The position numbers and the translations under genes are program-made. Shown here in pieces: positions 30,913 through 40,994 of a stretch of 64,000 nucleotides of DNA. Source of the DNA: an uncultured Clostridia bacterium (GTDB lineage Bacteria > Bacillota > Clostridia > Oscillospirales > CAG-382); assembly GCA_947305675.1 (NCBI GenBank), contig CAMZED010000001.1, forward strand, positions 1-64,000, given 5' to 3'. Numbering within the stretch: the stretch's first letter is position 1; each line of letters starts with the position of its first letter. Under the pieces are notes generated by a model, which saw only the letters and a list, made by a program, of their open reading frames with translations, was not told the origin of the DNA and did no database searches.

Positions 30913-32442
30913 ATGAAAAAAATAATTGCTGTTTTGCTTATAACGGCGCTGACGGCGGGGCTTTTCGCCTGCACGCCGGAAGAAAGCGGTTCTTCTTCCG
31001 CGGTCACGCCGGAAAAGACGGCGCCCGAAAAGGAAGAGGACGCGGGATATATCGTGATGTTTTCCGAAGCGGGAAGGTTGATGATATATACCGAAAGCGG
31101 AAACTACGAAGAATATATCTATCCGGCGTTTGAGCAAAGCGCCGCCGCGTTCAGCGAATCGAAAGGGTTAAGCCTGTCTTCGGCGCTTATTTCCGAAAAC
31201 CGCCGCGCCGCCGCTTTGATGACGGTCGAGAACAACGAAAGTTCGATCTATTATTTCAGCGGCGGAAAAACCGTAAAGATCGCCGAGACCGTCGAGGTCG
31301 AAGACGGAAACGGATCGTTTACTTTCAAGGCGGCAAAGCTTATGGATATATCGCCCGACGGAGAACGGGTGCTTTACACCTTCGGCGGAGAACTGTTGAT
31401 ATATACCGCGTCGGGGACCGAATCGGTCGTGAAGGAAAACGTGGCGAACGCCGGATTTATCTCAGACGGCGGAGTGTTTTATACGGTGAACGAGGGCGAC
31501 GCTTATTCCCCGTTTTACAAAAGCTTTATCGACAACGGCGCAAACCCGCCGATCTCTTTGGAAGGCGCTCTGCTTTTATCGGCTTCGGCGGACGGCAAAA
31601 GCCTGGTTTATAAAAAAGACGGCGAATATTATATCTCGGGCGGAGTCGGCACGAACGAATACAAAGTCGAAAAGAACGACCGCTTCCTTGAAAACCGCTT
31701 CATGACCGAACAACTTGAACTTACCCCCGGAAAAGCGAGGTATTTTATAAACGGGAAGCTTTCGGCGGAGATATCGTTCGGCAACACTTCCCCGGTTCTG
31801 CTACGCCCCCACGACAAGACAAACGTTTTTGAACGCGCAAAGGCCGACACATTTGGCGGAAAACTCCTTTATCTGAGCGAACTGGGCGGCGGTTCGAGGC
31901 TGGTAAAGCTATCGGATTCCGGAACCGAAGTCCTGCTCGAGGGCGAAATATCGCGCCCGGTAATCTCCGACGATGAAAAAACGCTTTATTTCCTGCGCGG
32001 AAAGAAGATCTTTACGCTCGACCTCGGCGCAAGCGAAGCCGAACCCGTGCTTTTGTGCGGCGGCGATGTGAGCAGTTTTGCGGTACGCGGCGACGGCTGC
32101 GTTTATTTCAACGACATTTCCGGGCTGTTCCTGCACGACCCCGACGGGACCGACAAACTCATAACAAAAACAACTGTTCCGTCGGTCAGGCTGTCGCAGT
32201 CGAATCTGTTCGGCGGCAAAGTGCTGTTTTATACAACGGCGAATTCGGTCCTTTACCGAACCTCCGGCGAAGCGCCCGAAGTCGCCGCCGAAAAACCCGA
32301 GCGCGGAATTCAGGACCGCAGGATACTGGGATATAAAAACTATCTGATCGTCCTGGACAACATATCGAGCGATTTTCCGGGCGGATCCGCCAGAGTCACC
32401 TTCGACGGAGAGACGTTTTCCCCCGCCGGATACTTTATGTAA
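30913..32442 (+). CDS. Putative lipoprotein with beta-propeller-like repeats
   Basis: A 509-residue exported protein. The signal MKKIIAVLLITALTAGLFAC has a lipobox ending at Cys20. The mature part shows repeating strand patterns: MDISPDGERVLYTFGGELLIYT, LLLSASADGKSLVYKKDGEYYIS, PVISDDEKTLYFLRGKKIFTLDL, FAVRGDGCVYFNDISGLFLHD, typical of TolB/WD40-like propeller blades. Function is unknown. The ATG lies 4 bp after the M56 stop, GGAG precedes it, and a strong terminator follows, so it ends the three-gene operon and may be a partner or target of the sensor. Confidence 0.82.
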   Translation: MKKIIAVLLITALTAGLFACTPEESGSSSAVTPEKTAPEKEEDAGYIVMFSEAGRLMIYTESGNYEEYIYPAFEQSAAAFSESKGLSLSSALISENRRAAALMTVENNESSIYYFSGGKTVKIAETVEVEDGNGSFTFKAAKLMDISPDGERVLYTFGGELLIYTASGTESVVKENVANAGFISDGGVFYTVNEGDAYSPFYKSFIDNGANPPISLEGALLLSASADGKSLVYKKDGEYYISGGVGTNEYKVEKNDRFLENRFMTEQLELTPGKARYFINGKLSAEISFGNTSPVLLRPHDKTNVFERAKADTFGGKLLYLSELGGGSRLVKLSDSGTEVLLEGEISRPVISDDEKTLYFLRGKKIFTLDLGASEAEPVLLCGGDVSSFAVRGDGCVYFNDISGLFLHDPDGTDKLITKTTVPSVRLSQSNLFGGKVLFYTTANSVLYRTSGEAPEVAAEKPERGIQDRRILGYKNYLIVLDNISSDFPGGSARVTFDGETFSPAGYFM

Positions 32443-32459
32443 GCGTTAAAAAAGTATCG

Positions 32460-32485
32460 AAAACCCCTCTTTTGAGGGGTTTTTG
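32460..32485 (+). terminator. Terminator of the blaI-M56-lipoprotein operon
   Basis: AAAACCCCTC-TTTT-GAGGGGTTTT (32460-32483): a perfect 10-bp stem followed by T residues. Confidence 0.9.
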
Positions 32486-32487
32486 TG

Positions 32488-32516
32488 TTGCATTTCCGGG
32501 GCGGACGTGGTATAAT
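32488..32516 (+). promoter_or_regulatory. Promoter of trkA
   Basis: TTGCAT (32488-32493) and TATAAT (32511-32516), spacer 17 bp, 32 bp before the trkA ATG. Confidence 0.75.
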
Positions 32517-32548
32517 ATGCTATTAATAAACGCTCGCGTGGAGGCAAT

Positions 32549-33910
32549 ATGAAAATAATCGTCGCCGGCTGCGGCAAGATCGGTTCTTCAATTCTCGAAA
32601 CCCTTGTAAAAGAGGGTCACGATGTTGTTGCCATAGACCGCAAAAATGACCTTATAGGAGAGATAAGCAATATTTATGATGTGATGACCGTCTGCGGAAG
32701 CGCCGCCGATTGCGAAACGCTTGCCGAGGCGGGCGTCGACAAAGCCGAACTGTTTGTCGCCGTCACCGATTCCGACGAGGTGAATATGCTCGCCTGCTTT
32801 TTTGCCCGCAGGATGGGCGCGAAGCACACCATCGCCAGGATAAGGAACCCCGAATATAACGATAAAAACCTGGTTTTTATGAAGCAGAACCTCGATATAT
32901 CCTTTACCATAAACCCCGAACTTTTCGCCGCGCAGGAGCTTTACCGTCTGTTAAAACTGCCCGCCGCCGTCAACGTCGAGACTTTTTCTGGCAGGAACCT
33001 GGAGATGGTCGAGATGGTTCTCAAGGACGGGAGCCCGCTCGACGGCATAAGCCTTATGGATCTGCGCCGCAAATACAAAGCGAAGTTTCTTGTCAGCGCG
33101 GTGAGCCGCGGCGGAGAAGTTTATATCCCCGACGGCAGTTTTGTGCTTGAAAGCGGCGACCGGATCGGTATAACCGCCGCGCCCAACGAGGTTCAGAAGC
33201 TTTTGAAAATGCTCGGTATCGTTCAGCGCCAGGCGCGCAGGGTCATGATACTCGGCGCAAGCACCACCGCCTTTTATCTTGCCGAGATGCTCATCGACAG
33301 CGGCACCGCCGTTACTATTATCGAAAAAGACGCTGAACGCTGCCGCAAATTTTCGCAGGAACTGCCCGACGGTGCGCTTATAATCCACGGCGACGGCGCA
33401 AGGCAGGAACTTCTGTTAGAGGAAGGGTTGGGTTCCGCCGACGCGTTCGTTTCGCTCACCGGAATGGACGAGGAAAACATTCTTGTTTCCTATTTTGCCG
33501 AACTGCAAAAGGTGCCGAAGGTGATATCCAAAATAAACCGCGGCGAGCTTTCGTATATGGCGGAAAAACTCGGGCTCGACAGCATAATCTCCCCGAAAAA
33601 GATAATTTCCGACGTGCTTGTGCGCTATGCCCGCGCTTTGCAGAATTCGCTCGGAAGCAATGTCGAATCGCTTTATCGTCTTATGGACGGCAACGTCGAA
33701 GCGCTTGAATTCAACGTCCGCTCTGATTTCAAGGGTATAAAGATACCGCTGAAAGACCTTAAACTCAAATCCAACCTGCTCATCGCCGGGATAACCCGCG
33801 GCAGGAAGGCTCTCATCCCCTCCGGCGAAGATTCGATCCTGCCCGGCGACAAAGTCGTCGTTATCGTTTCCGGCAGGCGTTTATTCGATCTTGACGATAT
33901 TTTAGCCTGA
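32549..33910 (+). CDS. trkA: Trk potassium uptake regulatory subunit TrkA
   Basis: A 453-residue cytoplasmic protein with two tandem RCK modules. Each starts with a Rossmann nucleotide-binding part, MKIIVAGCGKIGSSILETL and VMILGASTTAFYLAEML near 229, and each ends in a TrkA-C domain. It binds NAD(H) or ATP and gates the TrkH channel next to it, controlling potassium uptake. GGAGG stands before the ATG. It lies 17 bp before trkH. Confidence 0.94.
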   Translation: MKIIVAGCGKIGSSILETLVKEGHDVVAIDRKNDLIGEISNIYDVMTVCGSAADCETLAEAGVDKAELFVAVTDSDEVNMLACFFARRMGAKHTIARIRNPEYNDKNLVFMKQNLDISFTINPELFAAQELYRLLKLPAAVNVETFSGRNLEMVEMVLKDGSPLDGISLMDLRRKYKAKFLVSAVSRGGEVYIPDGSFVLESGDRIGITAAPNEVQKLLKMLGIVQRQARRVMILGASTTAFYLAEMLIDSGTAVTIIEKDAERCRKFSQELPDGALIIHGDGARQELLLEEGLGSADAFVSLTGMDEENILVSYFAELQKVPKVISKINRGELSYMAEKLGLDSIISPKKIISDVLVRYARALQNSLGSNVESLYRLMDGNVEALEFNVRSDFKGIKIPLKDLKLKSNLLIAGITRGRKALIPSGEDSILPGDKVVVIVSGRRLFDLDDILA

Positions 33911-33927
33911 AATAAAGAGGTCTTTGT

Positions 33928-35379
<1,452 letters not shown>

Positions 35380-35401
35380 AAATCTCTTGTTTTGGTGATA
35401 T

Positions 35402-36733
35402 ATGACAAACGAACTTCAATTACAGGCACAAAGTATCGAGCGCATAAACGCCTCGTCGTTCATCGAAAGCCGGCGTGATCTGCGCTTTGCGACGGCGCTC
35501 ACATTCGCCCCGGACGCGATGTCTCCGGTTCAGTGCGCTTATTCGCTTCGCCGCGAGGACGGAATACTCCGATTAGAGATCCACGCCGCCGACGTGAGCG
35601 AACTTATCTGTCCTTCCACCCCTATCGACGACGCCGCGCGCGAAAAAGGCGCGGCTATTCCCACCGCCCACGGGTTGTCCGCAATGCTTCCCCCCAACCT
35701 GGTCTGGAACACTTTTGATTTAAAAGAGGGTGAAGACCGGCTTGTACTGTCCGTTATATTGGACGTTGATGATAATTACGACCTCGTCGGGCTCAGGTTT
35801 GACGAAAGCGTTATAAGGGTGGAGCGACGCTGTCTTTACGACGAGATCGACGAACTTCTTATTTCCAACGACGCCTCGTCGGTTCTTTCGCTGCGCGGGA
35901 AATACAAACGCTTTCTCCCGATGATCGAAGATATGTATTCGCTTTCGGCGGAACTTCATCGCAAACGTCACGCGCGCGGCGGCATGCAGATCGACAGTCC
36001 CATCCGCTGTTTTTCGACCAACGATAACGCCGAAACGACCGGTTTCAAGCGTATTCCGCGTTCCGACAGCGAAATGATGCTTTATGAACTTACCGTTTTC
36101 GCTTCCTCCGCTTTGGGAACTTATCTGGCGAAAAACGGCTGTCCCGCGCTGTTTTTCAGCGAATTGCCACCCGAAAAAGCACATTTGCTCGATCTGGCGC
36201 GCGCAGTCGGAATTGAAGTAGACGGCGGCATGCCCGAATCGCGCATTGTAAACGATCTTGTCGATCTAAGCCGCGGATCGGATGTCTTCGGTATGGTCTG
36301 CGACGAGATCCGTCTTTCGGCGCCGCTCTGCCGTTATTCCGACAAACCTGTCTATAACGCCGTCGCCGCTTGCGATACGGTGGTGCTTTTTAACCGCCCC
36401 GCAACGCGTTACAGCGATATCCTTATGCACCGACTGCTTAAAAATCTGCTGCACAGCGCAAAGAACGAAGGATTTTCAATATCTTCCCGGGCAAATTATT
36501 TTGCAGGTCTTGCAAACGAAGCCGAGGCGAAACGCCGCGCCGCCGAGCTTCAGCTCGATTCAGAACAAATCGCTTCGGTTTTGAGCAACGGCGGGACCTT
36601 CCCCGGATATTATATCGGGAACGGCACCGTAATTCTCGATAACAACGCAAAAATTCCCTGCTGTTCCGAACTCGAACCCGGAAAACGCTATGTTTTTTCG
36701 GTCAGCGACGGAAAAGCCTTCCTCGCCGTCTGA
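35402..36733 (+). CDS. RNB-domain protein lacking the catalytic acidic residues (RNase II/R-like)
   Basis: A 443-residue protein clearly related to the RNB domain of RNase II and RNase R: LRLEIHAADVSELICPSTPIDDAAREKGAAIPTAHGLSAMLPP (57-99), DRLVLSVILDVD, and RYSDILMHRLLKNLL (336-350) match conserved blocks. The magnesium-binding DxxDFDDA segment is replaced by PDAMSPVQCAYS (37-48), so the expected Asp cluster is gone. Cold-shock and S1 RNA-binding domains are also absent. It may bind RNA without cutting it. The upstream gene is trkH; parS lies 10 bp downstream. Confidence 0.8.
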   Translation: MTNELQLQAQSIERINASSFIESRRDLRFATALTFAPDAMSPVQCAYSLRREDGILRLEIHAADVSELICPSTPIDDAAREKGAAIPTAHGLSAMLPPNLVWNTFDLKEGEDRLVLSVILDVDDNYDLVGLRFDESVIRVERRCLYDEIDELLISNDASSVLSLRGKYKRFLPMIEDMYSLSAELHRKRHARGGMQIDSPIRCFSTNDNAETTGFKRIPRSDSEMMLYELTVFASSALGTYLAKNGCPALFFSELPPEKAHLLDLARAVGIEVDGGMPESRIVNDLVDLSRGSDVFGMVCDEIRLSAPLCRYSDKPVYNAVAACDTVVLFNRPATRYSDILMHRLLKNLLHSAKNEGFSISSRANYFAGLANEAEAKRRAAELQLDSEQIASVLSNGGTFPGYYIGNGTVILDNNAKIPCCSELEPGKRYVFSVSDGKAFLAV

Positions 36734-36742
36734 CGTTTGAAT

Positions 36743-36758
36743 TGTTTCACGTGAAACA
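36743..36758. promoter_or_regulatory. parS: parS centromere-like site for ParB/Spo0J
   Basis: TGTTTCACGTGAAACA is a perfect 16-bp palindrome equal to the widely conserved bacterial parS consensus. ParB (Spo0J) loads here and spreads, which recruits Smc-ScpAB near the origin. It sits in the short gap between the RNB-like gene and the solute-binding protein gene, about 8 kb from dnaA. It is the only copy I find in the window. Confidence 0.9.
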
Positions 36759-36773
36759 GAAAGGTTGATCTTT

Positions 36774-38204
36774 TTGAAAAAGAAAACTGCACTATTTCTG
36801 CTTGTGCTTATGCTTTTCGCGGTTTTTTCCGGCTGCGAAAATGTGGTTTATCCCGGCGAAGCCGAAAGTTCGGCGGCTGTTGGCGGGAATTCGCAGGATA
36901 TTACCGACCTCCTGCCCGAAATAAGCGATTCGGGAGACGGCAATATCGAAATATACAATTGCCGCGTAGCGACCGACAAACCGGCGCATTTCGATTCCTC
37001 GGAATCCGATGCGACTTTGGTAAACTCGGCGCTCGAACAGCGCAGCAAAGTGCTTTTGGAACGTTACAGGATAAATCAGGAAGTGATAGCCGTCGATCGC
37101 GCAAATCTTGCAGCCGAGATAAAAACGGCGCTGCTTTCCGGGACGGATACTTACGACCTTCTTTCCTATTCGCAATCCGACGCGGTAAAACTTTATCTCG
37201 ATGGACTTTTATACGATCTTAATTCCCTTCCCGGGTTCGACGCCGAATCTCCGCTTTTCGACAAAGCGAACGCAACCGCACTTGCGACCGGAAAAACGCT
37301 TTATATGATCCCCGACGCAAGCAATTATTACTTCGACGAACTTTACGCGGTATTCTTTAACCGCGATATGGTCGGTAAATCCGGCGGCGACCCCGAAACG
37401 CTGGTTCAAAAGGGCGAATGGACCTGGGACAAGTTCAGCGAGCTGGCGAAAAGCGCTTCGAACGTTGCAAACGGCGTTTACGGGTTTTCGGTATATTACG
37501 AAAACTACGATTTCTCTTATCCGATGTGGATGTCCGCCGGACGGCATATTATCGAAGGGACCTATAACGGCAAAATCGCTCTTTCGATGCCCGGGTCGGA
37601 GATCGAATCGGTAACAGAAGAACTTGTAAAGCATTACAACGTGTCTTACGTCTATCCGAAAACAGGGTCTGACGCTTCCGCCGCGTTTATGAACGGAAAC
37701 ACAGCGTTTATTTTTCACAAACTGAATTATCTGTACGCGCTGCGCGACGGCAGCGAAAAAGGCTCGGAATACGGGTTTTTGCCGATGCCGAAATTGAGCG
37801 AAGATCAAAAAAACTACTCCTGCCTCGCTTCATCCGAAGCACACGTTCTGGCGATACCGGCGACGGCGCGGTTCAAAAATCAGTCAGAATCGATGCGCAC
37901 TTACGCGCTGCTGGCCACCACTTGCGGGATCGGATCGGAAACGATGAAAACCGCTTATATCCGCACCCAACTTGTAAGTTATCTTATGACCAACGCCGAA
38001 ACGGTAATGTTAAGCGAGATCGTCGGTTCCGCAACGTTCGATTTTGCCCGGACATTCGGCGGTGAAATATCGGAAATAGCCGGTCCGACGGTACGCGCGG
38101 TCGGCGACAGGATCGGTTACGGTTCGAAAGTGCAAAGCTCGATCAACCGCAGTATAGCGGCTTTCAACAAATATGTCGCCGAACATTTTGATCAAGACAC
38201 TTGA
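36774..38204 (+). CDS. Extracellular solute-binding lipoprotein (ABC sugar type)
   Basis: A 476-residue exported lipoprotein: KKKTALFLLVLMLFAVFSGC ends in a lipobox Cys. The mature part resembles family 1 sugar-binding proteins, with AEIKTALLSGTDTYDLLSYSQSDAVKLYLDGLLYDLNSLPGF, FNRDMVGKSGG, ETLVQKGEWTWDKFSELAKSA and AAFMNGNTAFIFHKL. The start is taken as the TTG at 36774, 9 bp after AAAGG; a TTG at 36765 is an alternative. No permease or ATPase gene is adjacent, so it is an orphan binding protein or a receptor for distant transport genes. Confidence 0.85.
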   Translation: MKKKTALFLLVLMLFAVFSGCENVVYPGEAESSAAVGGNSQDITDLLPEISDSGDGNIEIYNCRVATDKPAHFDSSESDATLVNSALEQRSKVLLERYRINQEVIAVDRANLAAEIKTALLSGTDTYDLLSYSQSDAVKLYLDGLLYDLNSLPGFDAESPLFDKANATALATGKTLYMIPDASNYYFDELYAVFFNRDMVGKSGGDPETLVQKGEWTWDKFSELAKSASNVANGVYGFSVYYENYDFSYPMWMSAGRHIIEGTYNGKIALSMPGSEIESVTEELVKHYNVSYVYPKTGSDASAAFMNGNTAFIFHKLNYLYALRDGSEKGSEYGFLPMPKLSEDQKNYSCLASSEAHVLAIPATARFKNQSESMRTYALLATTCGIGSETMKTAYIRTQLVSYLMTNAETVMLSEIVGSATFDFARTFGGEISEIAGPTVRAVGDRIGYGSKVQSSINRSIAAFNKYVAEHFDQDT

Positions 38205-38229
38205 TTTAAAACTCGTTTTGATATATAAT
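38201..38229 (+). promoter_or_regulatory. Promoter of pgk-tpiA
   Basis: TTGATT (38201-38206, overlapping the preceding stop codon) and TATAAT (38224-38229), spacer 17 bp. An AT-rich 65-bp leader follows. Confidence 0.75.
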
Positions 38230-38293
38230 ATCTCGGATGGAATATTGAATAATAAAAATATAAATAAAATATATTCATTTAAGGAGAAAACTT

Positions 38294-39499
38294 ATGAACC
38301 CCAAAAAATCAGTTGAAGATCTTGACGTAGCCGGCAAACGCGTGTTGGTTCGCTGCGATTTCAACGTGCCGCTTAAAAACGGCGTCATCACCGACGACAA
38401 CCGCATCGTCGCCGCTCTGCCTACGATCGAATTCCTTATCGACAAGGGCGCAAAAGTCATACTTTGCTCGCACCTCGGCAAACCCAAAGGAGAGCCGAAG
38501 CCCGAATATTCGCTTGCTCCCGTCGCAAAACGCCTTAGCGAAAAACTCCGCACCGAGGTCGTATTTGCCGCTGACGACAACGTCGTCGGCGAGAACGCGA
38601 AAAAAGCCGTCGCCGAGATGGAAGACGGCGACGTGGTTCTGCTTCAGAACACCCGTTATCGCGCAGAAGAGACGAAAAACGGCGAAGAATTCTCGAAAGA
38701 GCTCGCTTCTCTTGCCGATCTGTTTGTCAACGACGCGTTCGGCGCCGCTCACAGGGCTCACTGCTCGACCGTCGGCGTCGCTTCATATGTTAAAGAATCC
38801 GCCAACGGCTTCCTTATGGCAAAAGAGATCAAATTCCTCGGCGACGCGGTCAACAACCCCGTCCGTCCGTTCGTAACGATACTCGGCGGCGCGAAAGTTG
38901 CCGACAAACTCGCCGTTATCGAAAACCTTCTCAACAAAGCCGATTGCCTCATTATCGGCGGCGGTATGGCTTATACCTTCCTTAAAGCCCAGGGCAAAGA
39001 GATCGGGACCTCGCTCCTTGACGAAGAAAAGATCGATTACTGCGCGAATATGCTTCAGAAAGCAAAAGAAAAAGGCGTCGAGATACTTCTTCCCGTCGAC
39101 TGCGTAATAACCAAAGAATTCCCCGACCCGATCGACGCTCCCATCGAGACCAAAGTCGTCTCGGTAGACGAGATCCCCGCGGATATGATGAGCATGGACA
39201 TCGGTCCCAAGACCCGCGAACTTTACGCCTCCAAAATTAAATCCGCAAAAACCGTCGTCTGGAACGGACCCATGGGCGTGTTCGAGAACCCCGAACTCGC
39301 AAAAGGCACCTATGCGGTAGCCAAAGCGCTTGCCGATTCCGATGCGACCACCATCATCGGCGGCGGAGATTCCGCGGCAGCTGTAAACCAGCTCGGTTTC
39401 GGCGATAAGATGAGCCACATCTCCACTGGCGGCGGCGCTTCGCTCGAATATCTCGAGGGCAAGGAACTCCCCGGCATCGCCGCAATGACCGATAAATAA
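38294..39499 (+). CDS. pgk: Phosphoglycerate kinase
   Basis: A 401-residue glycolytic enzyme that transfers phosphate from 1,3-bisphosphoglycerate to [17 protein letters not shown] near residue 20, [18 protein letters not shown] near 60 and [19 protein letters not shown] with [12 protein letters not shown] near the C-terminus are the standard motifs. AAGGAGAAA precedes the ATG. It lies 37 bp before tpiA and has a strong promoter, as expected for a highly expressed pair. Confidence 0.97.
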   Translation: MNPKKSVEDLDVAGKRVLVRCDFNVPLKNGVITDDNRIVAALPTIEFLIDKGAKVILCSHLGKPKGEPKPEYSLAPVAKRLSEKLRTEVVFAADDNVVGENAKKAVAEMEDGDVVLLQNTRYRAEETKNGEEFSKELASLADLFVNDAFGAAHRAHCSTVGVASYVKESANGFLMAKEIKFLGDAVNNPVRPFVTILGGAKVADKLAVIENLLNKADCLIIGGGMAYTFLKAQGKEIGTSLLDEEKIDYCANMLQKAKEKGVEILLPVDCVITKEFPDPIDAPIETKVVSVDEIPADMMSMDIGPKTRELYASKIKSAKTVVWNGPMGVFENPELAKGTYAVAKALADSDATTIIGGGDSAAAVNQLGFGDKMSHISTGGGASLEYLEGKELPGIAAMTDK

Positions 39500-39536
39500 T
39501 TGCGACAACCATAAATAACTATCCTGGAGAATAAAA

Positions 39537-40310
39537 ATGAACAGATTATTCAGAAAAGCCGTTATTGCCGGCAACTGGAAAATGAACAAAACCCCCGCGG
39601 AAGCCACCGAGCTTATCAACGCGATCAAAGCCGAACTTGACGGTAAAAAAACCGACGGCTGCGAGATAGTCGCCTGCGTGCCCTATGTCGATATCGCCAA
39701 CGCGGTCGAAGCGGCAAAAGGCAGTCCCATCCACATCGGCGCGGAAAACGTTCACTGGGAAAAATCCGGCGCCTATACCGGTGAGATCAGCGCGGATATG
39801 CTTAAAGAGTGCGGGGTCGAATACGTTATAATCGGCCACAGTGAACGCAGACAGTATTTCGGCGAGACCGACGAAACCGTCAACAAGCGCGTTCACGCCG
39901 CTCTCGAGGCAGGCCTTAAAGTTATCCTTTGCGTCGGCGAACTTCTCACCGAGCGCGAACAGGGCGTCACAGCCGAGATCGTCGCCAAACAGACCAAGAT
40001 CGCTCTGCTCGGCGTAACCGCGGAACAGCTTAAAAACGTTATAATCGCTTATGAACCCGTTTGGGCGATCGGCACCGGCAAAACCGCCACCGCCGACCAG
40101 GCAAACGAGGTCTGCGGCGCGATAAGAATGGTAATCGGCGGGCTTTACGGTTTGAAAGCCGCCGCCGGGATCACCATTCAATACGGCGGATCGATGAACG
40201 CGAAGAACGCTTCGGAACTTCTTGCAAAAGAACACGTCGACGGCGGACTTATCGGCGGCGCTTCGCTCAAAGCGCCCGACTTCGGCGTTATTATCGCCGC
40301 GGCTCAGTAA
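39537..40310 (+). CDS. tpiA: Triosephosphate isomerase
   Basis: A 257-residue TIM barrel. AGNWKMNKT holds the catalytic Lys, [14 protein letters not shown] the His, [14 protein letters not shown] the Glu and flexible loop 6, and [11 protein letters not shown] the phosphate-binding loop. It interconverts dihydroxyacetone phosphate and glyceraldehyde-3-phosphate. CTGGAG stands before the ATG, and a strong terminator follows. Confidence 0.97.
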   Translation: MNRLFRKAVIAGNWKMNKTPAEATELINAIKAELDGKKTDGCEIVACVPYVDIANAVEAAKGSPIHIGAENVHWEKSGAYTGEISADMLKECGVEYVIIGHSERRQYFGETDETVNKRVHAALEAGLKVILCVGELLTEREQGVTAEIVAKQTKIALLGVTAEQLKNVIIAYEPVWAIGTGKTATADQANEVCGAIRMVIGGLYGLKAAAGITIQYGGSMNAKNASELLAKEHVDGGLIGGASLKAPDFGVIIAAAQ

Positions 40311-40321
40311 CGCGTAAAAAC

Positions 40322-40354
40322 AAAAAACGGCTGTCAACCGGCAGCCGTTTTTTT
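40322..40354. terminator. Bidirectional terminator between tpiA and jag
   Basis: A perfect 12-bp stem AAAAAACGGCTG / CAGCCGTTTTTT (40322-40333 and 40342-40353) with A and T runs, between converging operons. Confidence 0.9.
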
Positions 40355-40364
40355 ATACTGTTAA

Positions 40365-40991
40365 TTATTTCTTAACCGGGGAGATAATGACTTTTCTGTC
40401 GACTCCCTCGCCGACCGAGCGCGTCGTAACGCCTTCAATATTCTGGCATTCGGCGTGGATAATGCGGCGCTCATAGGCATTCATCGGTTCCAAAGCGAAG
40501 CTCTTTTTGTATTTAAGCACCTTTTCGGACATCCTGCGCGCAACACCGCGAAGTGTTTCGGCGCGTTTTTCGCGGTAGCCGCGAATGTCCACGTTGACGC
40601 GGTAAAAATCCTCTTTTCCGAGGTTTGCCGAAATGGTGGTAAGGTACTGAATTGCGTCGAGCACGTCGCCGCGGCGGCCGATAAGCAGCCCGAGCGAATC
40701 GCCGTTGACGTTTATCGAAATGCCGTCCTCTTCCTTTTCGGTAACGACAACTTCTGCTTCAAGATCCATATTTTTAACGAGATTTTCAAGAAAATCGACC
40801 GCTCTCGTCGCGGGGGTTTCTTTAAGCGTGACAGTGACCTTCGCGTCGCTCGCGCCGATGCCGAGTATGCCTCTTTTGGGCTCCTCGATCACTTCGTATT
40901 CGACTTCGTCAACGCCGACGCCGAGTTGTTCGCATGCCGAATTCACCGCCTGTTCAACGGTCTTTTCGGAAACTGTAACTTGTTTTAACAT
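40365..40991 (-). CDS. jag: RNA-binding protein Jag (KhpB/EloR)
   Basis: A 208-residue cytoplasmic protein with three parts: the Jag-N domain (VSEKTVEQAVNSACEQLGVG, and EEPKRGILGIGASDAKVTV), a KH domain with the loop GLLIGRRGDVLDAIQYL near 120, and an R3H domain (RETLRGVARRMSEKVLKYKKSFALEPMNAYERRIIHAEC). In other Bacillota it works with KhpA in RNA binding and cell elongation. It lies 3 bp after yidC at the end of the rpmH-rnpA-yidD-yidC-jag operon. Confidence 0.94.
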   Translation of the reverse strand: MLKQVTVSEKTVEQAVNSACEQLGVGVDEVEYEVIEEPKRGILGIGASDAKVTVTLKETPATRAVDFLENLVKNMDLEAEVVVTEKEEDGISINVNGDSLGLLIGRRGDVLDAIQYLTTISANLGKEDFYRVNVDIRGYREKRAETLRGVARRMSEKVLKYKKSFALEPMNAYERRIIHAECQNIEGVTTRSVGEGVDRKVIISPVKK

Positions 40992-40994
40992 AAA

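Noticed and set aside
35402..36733. Annotation as active RNase R or RNase II
   Set aside because: The acidic metal-binding cluster and the cold-shock and S1 domains are missing.
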